Assembly (NCBI RefSeq): GCF_045055655.1
Contig: NZ_JBANFI010000012.1
Span: forward strand, 1 to 8,913
Source of the DNA: Marinospirillum alkalitolerans
GTDB taxonomy: Bacteria > Pseudomonadota > Gammaproteobacteria > Pseudomonadales > Halomonadaceae
DNA: 8,913 nt
Direction: 5' to 3'
In this document: one piece after another, positions 6,331-8,913 of the stretch
Position numbering within the stretch: the stretch's first letter is position 1
Layout: each line of letters begins with the position of its first letter
The notes under the pieces: model-generated
The model's input: the letters and a program-made list of their open reading frames with translations, nothing else
What the model was told of the DNA's origin: nothing
Database searches by the model: none
Program-made: the position numbers and the translations under genes

Positions 6331-6770
6331 TGAGTAAACTTACATTTCACAGAAAGCCTATGCCTCTTATGGCTGAGCATAGGCCTATCTATAAAATCAC
6401 TCAACTATTACTGGTATTATATCTCTCATCACGAGGAAAGAAGTCTAGCCTAATTCGACTACATTTATTCAGCTGGGTTTTGAAAGATGAGATAAGAAAG
6501 AAAATGTTGTTAGAGTCGGCGAATCAAAACCAAATTTTATTTGGGGTATGGGGGGTTGATCCAGCAGTCAATATATCACTTCAGTATGCTGAAGCTGAAG
6601 GGCTGATTAGTAAGTCTGGACTTTCATATAAGTTAACTCAAGATGGCGCCAAATACGTTTCAGAAATTGATAGTGAGATGGCTTTCAAAGATGATTACTT
6701 TTTTCTTCAGTCAATAGGTTCGAAAATAACTGAAGGTATGGTGGAAAATATTATTAGGGAATGGGAATGA
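6327..6770 (+). CDS. ABC-3C middle component, winged-helix-like (147 aa)
   Basis: This small protein lies between the nuclease-like effector and the ABC ATPase, the place of the middle component in ABC-three-component systems. Its N-terminus has the RPIYKITQLLLVLYL pattern (residues 19-33) I associate with such proteins. A second half (about 77-115, from PAVNISLQYAEAEGLI to LTQDGAKYVSEI) looks like a winged helix with recognition helix and wing, which could bind DNA or the partner proteins. There is no membrane segment or catalytic motif. ATG 6327 overlaps the upstream stop as ATGA and has AGG six bases upstream; ATG 6330 is an alternative. Its own stop overlaps the next start in the same way, so all three subunits are translationally coupled, as for parts of one complex. 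Confidence 0.83.
   Translation: MMSKLTFHRKPMPLMAEHRPIYKITQLLLVLYLSSRGKKSSLIRLHLFSWVLKDEIRKKMLLESANQNQILFGVWGVDPAVNISLQYAEAEGLISKSGLSYKLTQDGAKYVSEIDSEMAFKDDYFFLQSIGSKITEGMVENIIREWE
6756..6760 (+). promoter_or_regulatory. Shine-Dalgarno AGGGA deciding the start at 6767
   Basis: AGGGA directly abuts ATG 6761, which is too close to use, but lies six bases before ATG 6767. The second ATG also gives the four-base ATGA overlap seen at the previous gene junction, so it is the better start. Confidence 0.7.
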
Positions 6771-8824
6771 TTGGTTTGCACCTAGAGAAATTTAAAATAG
6801 TTCTCAATACGACCGGCGGTGAATACGGTTTTGAATGTGAATTTAAATCTGGATTAAATATTGTACGCGGTAATAATTCCTCTGGCAAAAGCACATTGGT
6901 TAATTCTCTTATCTATTCTCTTGGCATGGAGGAAATTCTTGGCGGGAAAGGTGAAAAGACCTTGCCTTATGCATTGAAGGAATATGTTGAAAGTGAAAAG
7001 AAGGATAAGATAAGGATAGTATCATCTTATGTTTACTTACAGATCTCAAATAAAAATAGTGATGTTGTAACTTTAAAAAGAGCCATTAACTCTACTGATA
7101 AAGATACGAAACTAATCGAGGTGATACATGGGGATTATCTTTCGGGAAAAAATCGAGAATTTGATATATCTCCTAAGTATTTGCATGATAAAGGCTCAGC
7201 ACAGAACACTGAATCGGGGTATTTTACATTCCTTGAGAATTTCGTCGGTTTAAGTCTTCCTTTCGTTCCTGGTGCCAATGGTGGTGAGGTAAAGCTCTAT
7301 ATTCAAACTATTTTTTCAGCGCTCCTAATTGAGCAAAAGAGAGGGTGGACTGATTACATAGCTAATACACCCTATTATGCTATCCGTGATGTGAGAACAA
7401 AAATCGTTGAATTTATTCTGGGGTTGGATGTTTTCGAAAACGAAAGGCTCAAATCAACTTTGATGTCAGACTTGACTAATATTCAATCAAAATGGTCGGA
7501 GGAGAAGGTTAAAATTGGATTGTTGGAAGAGGACCAGTCTATCAATGTGATAGGTATTAAACGCACAGCAGACGATATGTTTGACCCACAACTAGTCAGA
7601 ATTACGAAGCAAGTTGGAGATGCTACCTTTGCGCTAAGTGATTACATTGTTGAATTGGTAAGAAAAATTGAGGCTATTGACGAGGCTGAGAATAAAACAA
7701 GAGATGATGTTTCTATCGATTTGATAGAGGCATATGAGAGTTCAAAAGCAGAATTAGACCAGCTAGTTTCTATGCTTGATTCCGCTAATTCGGAGATTCG
7801 GCTTTCCAAATCAAGGCTGACTGAGTATTTATCACTTAGATCAGAAATAGAAAAAGACTTAGAAAAAAACAAGATTGCTAAAAAACTCAAAAATTTTGGT
7901 GCCGAGAGTGGTTTGAGCCTTGCGCTTGATAGTTGTCCGGCTTGTCATCAACACGTAGATGACTCCTTGTTTTTAGCAGATACCCTTATACAGCCGATGA
8001 GTATTGACGAAAATGTAAGGTACCTCGATAGTCAGAAAAAGATGGTATCTAGGTATATTTTAGGGTTAGAAAAAACAATTACAAAATTAGAGTCTCAAGC
8101 TCGTGAATATTCAGAAAATGTTTCTGATAAGCGTGCAGTATGCTTGAGCTTTAAAAAGCAGATACGGTTATCTGGCAATGCAGAAGAGGCTGACTTAAGA
8201 GTTAAACTACAACTTGAACTTAAAGTGGAAAGCCTCTTAAAAGCAGAAAGGATCATAAACAGTTCGGTCAGTAATCTAGTAAATTTCAGCAATGAGTTTC
8301 GGAATATTAAGGCCGAGTTAGCAGGCTTGCCGGAACGAAAATCATCTGCTGAGGATGTCAAGAAATATAATAAATTTCAGAATCATTTCCGAAGCTATGC
8401 GAGCCTTTTTGGCTATAAGAGTGCGCCAACTTCAGATATAGAAATAAATAGAGACACATTGTTTCCATATTTGGCAGGGCTGGAGTTGAGAGAAGTAAAT
8501 ACGGATATAAAATCTGATTCTTCAGCAAGTGACTTTGTGAGGCTCATCTGGGCTTACTTACTAGCATTATATTCGGCTTCAGAAGAGTTAGGCGGGAATC
8601 ACCCTGGATTAGTTCTTTTGGATGAGCCAGGTCAGCATTCTATGGGGGTCACAAGTGTAAATGCACTTTTGACGAATATCTCTAAACAGCGAAATATTCA
8701 AGGTATTGTGGCTGCATCTTTTGATGAGAGTGATGAAGTATTTGATGAGTCTGTGCACGGAGTAAATCATCACTTAATAGAGTGCGGCTACAAGCTTGTG
8801 AAACCTGTGAGTCAAATGCCATAA
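6767..8824 (+). CDS. SMC/Rad50-like ABC ATPase of an ABC-3C system, with zinc-hook motif (685 aa)
   Basis: The protein has the head, coiled-coil, hook, coiled-coil, head order of Rad50/SMC-like ATPases. Walker A is GNNSSGKST (35-43); a Q-loop is likely at Q190 in LLIEQKRGW. Coiled-coil-rich arms span about 225-385 and 420-535, with a CPACHQ zinc-hook-like turn between them (C390, C393). The C-terminal head has a signature-like SSASDFVRLIWAYLLAL (584-600) and Walker B LVLLDEPGQHS (615-625) with D619 and E620. The DEPGQ run and the SASD helix recall ATPases of ABC-three-component systems. It is shorter than true Rad50, with short arms. It probably clamps DNA or its ends and drives or gates the nuclease-like partner encoded first in the operon. 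Start 6767 is chosen over ATG 6761 for its ribosome-site spacing. The TAA stop opens attC 7. All ATPase motifs appear intact. Confidence 0.9.
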   Translation: MIGLHLEKFKIVLNTTGGEYGFECEFKSGLNIVRGNNSSGKSTLVNSLIYSLGMEEILGGKGEKTLPYALKEYVESEKKDKIRIVSSYVYLQISNKNSDVVTLKRAINSTDKDTKLIEVIHGDYLSGKNREFDISPKYLHDKGSAQNTESGYFTFLENFVGLSLPFVPGANGGEVKLYIQTIFSALLIEQKRGWTDYIANTPYYAIRDVRTKIVEFILGLDVFENERLKSTLMSDLTNIQSKWSEEKVKIGLLEEDQSINVIGIKRTADDMFDPQLVRITKQVGDATFALSDYIVELVRKIEAIDEAENKTRDDVSIDLIEAYESSKAELDQLVSMLDSANSEIRLSKSRLTEYLSLRSEIEKDLEKNKIAKKLKNFGAESGLSLALDSCPACHQHVDDSLFLADTLIQPMSIDENVRYLDSQKKMVSRYILGLEKTITKLESQAREYSENVSDKRAVCLSFKKQIRLSGNAEEADLRVKLQLELKVESLLKAERIINSSVSNLVNFSNEFRNIKAELAGLPERKSSAEDVKKYNKFQNHFRSYASLFGYKSAPTSDIEINRDTLFPYLAGLELREVNTDIKSDSSASDFVRLIWAYLLALYSASEELGGNHPGLVLLDEPGQHSMGVTSVNALLTNISKQRNIQGIVAASFDESDEVFDESVHGVNHHLIECGYKLVKPVSQMP

Positions 8825-8913
8825 CAAACGCCTGCAACCCGACCTTCGGCCACTGTCACCTTCTGTGCAAAAAGCCGCACAAAAGGCGCCAGTAGCCTCC
8901 GGCAGTTGAGGCG
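8822..8913 (+). repeat. attC recombination site 7 (cut by window edge)
   Basis: From TAACAAACGCCTG to the edge, the sequence has the left box, a left arm CGCCTGCAAC pairing with GTTGAGGCG at the very end (one extra G on the left), and an inner stem CCTTCTGTGC / GCACAAAAGG around an eight-base loop. The final GTTA is expected to begin at or just beyond the last base. The opening AACAAACGCCT resembles the start of the Vibrio-type sites. It marks the end of the 3.5-kb three-gene cassette. Confidence 0.83.

Larger units (their letters stand above)
1..8913 (+). mobile_element. Integron gene-cassette array (seven cassettes, internal part)
   Basis: Seven attC-like sites occur at the 3' ends of consecutive same-strand units, each beginning TAAC and ending GCGTTA with paired arms. 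Taking recombination between G and TT of the last box, the cassettes span: up to 2051, 2052-2654, 2655-3160, 3161-3621, 3622-4683, 4684-5360, and 5361 to the right edge. The window begins only 32 bases before the first gene and ends at the bases expected just before the GTTA of the last site, so both edges appear to lie at or near cassette boundaries. No integrase gene, attI or cassette promoter is visible. Several different attC families are mixed, though three neighbours (3547, 4609, 5286) are one family. Whether the array is chromosomal or plasmid-borne cannot be told from the window; its large cassettes favour a sedentary chromosomal integron. Confidence 0.9.

Noticed and set aside
6761..6766. 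Earlier ATG for the ABC ATPase, two codons upstream
   Set aside because: AGGGA directly touches this ATG, leaving no spacing; ATG 6767 has six bases of spacing and the ATGA overlap.
1..8913. CRISPR array, tRNA or rRNA genes, insertion sequence, integrase
   Set aside because: The only repeated units are the attC sites; no regularly spaced short repeats, RNA gene signatures, transposase or tyrosine recombinase motifs were seen in any frame.

Overview
The window is a stretch of integron gene-cassette array. Seven attC-type recombination sites (six complete, the last cut by the window edge) separate seven cassettes, all reading on the + strand. Each complete site starts with TAAC(A), ends with GCGTTA and folds by long imperfect inverted repeats. 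No integron integrase, attI site or convincing promoter lies inside the window, so this is an internal part of an array. The host cannot be named from the sequence. Large cassettes, AT-rich genes and several attC types point to a chromosomal (sedentary) integron, most likely in a marine or environmental gammaproteobacterium; that is inference.

Layout. Cassette 1 (left edge to 2051) carries a 652-aa fusion of a NERD nuclease domain and a UvrD-like superfamily 1 helicase. Cassette 2 (2052-2654) carries a 154-aa protein of unknown function. Cassette 3 (2655-3160) has no credible reading frame but holds terminator-like hairpins near its 3' end. Cassette 4 (3161-3621) carries a 122-aa protein with one membrane helix. 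Cassette 5 (3622-4683) carries a 323-aa protein with a PD-(D/E)xK-like nuclease signature. Cassette 6 (4684-5360) carries a two-helix membrane protein with a zinc ribbon, interrupted by one in-frame amber codon. Cassette 7 (5361 to the right edge) is about 3.5 kb and holds a three-gene operon: a restriction-nuclease-like protein with a C-terminal partner domain, a small winged-helix-like protein, and an SMC/Rad50-like ABC ATPase with a CxxC zinc-hook motif. This gene order fits an ABC-three-component (ABC-3C) conflict system.

How it may work. At least three proteins (cassettes 1, 5 and 7) carry nuclease-like signatures, and two are tied to DNA-dependent motors or ATPases. This suggests that much of the array is an anti-phage or anti-plasmid repertoire held as mobile cassettes. 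In cassette 7 the ATPase and middle component would sense invading nucleic acid or its intermediates and license the nuclease-like effector. Translation starts are set by cassette-borne Shine-Dalgarno sequences just inside the 5' end of each cassette, and five of the six single-gene or terminal frames stop on the TAA that forms the first bases of the following attC. Transcription probably depends on a promoter outside the window or on unrecognised internal promoters.
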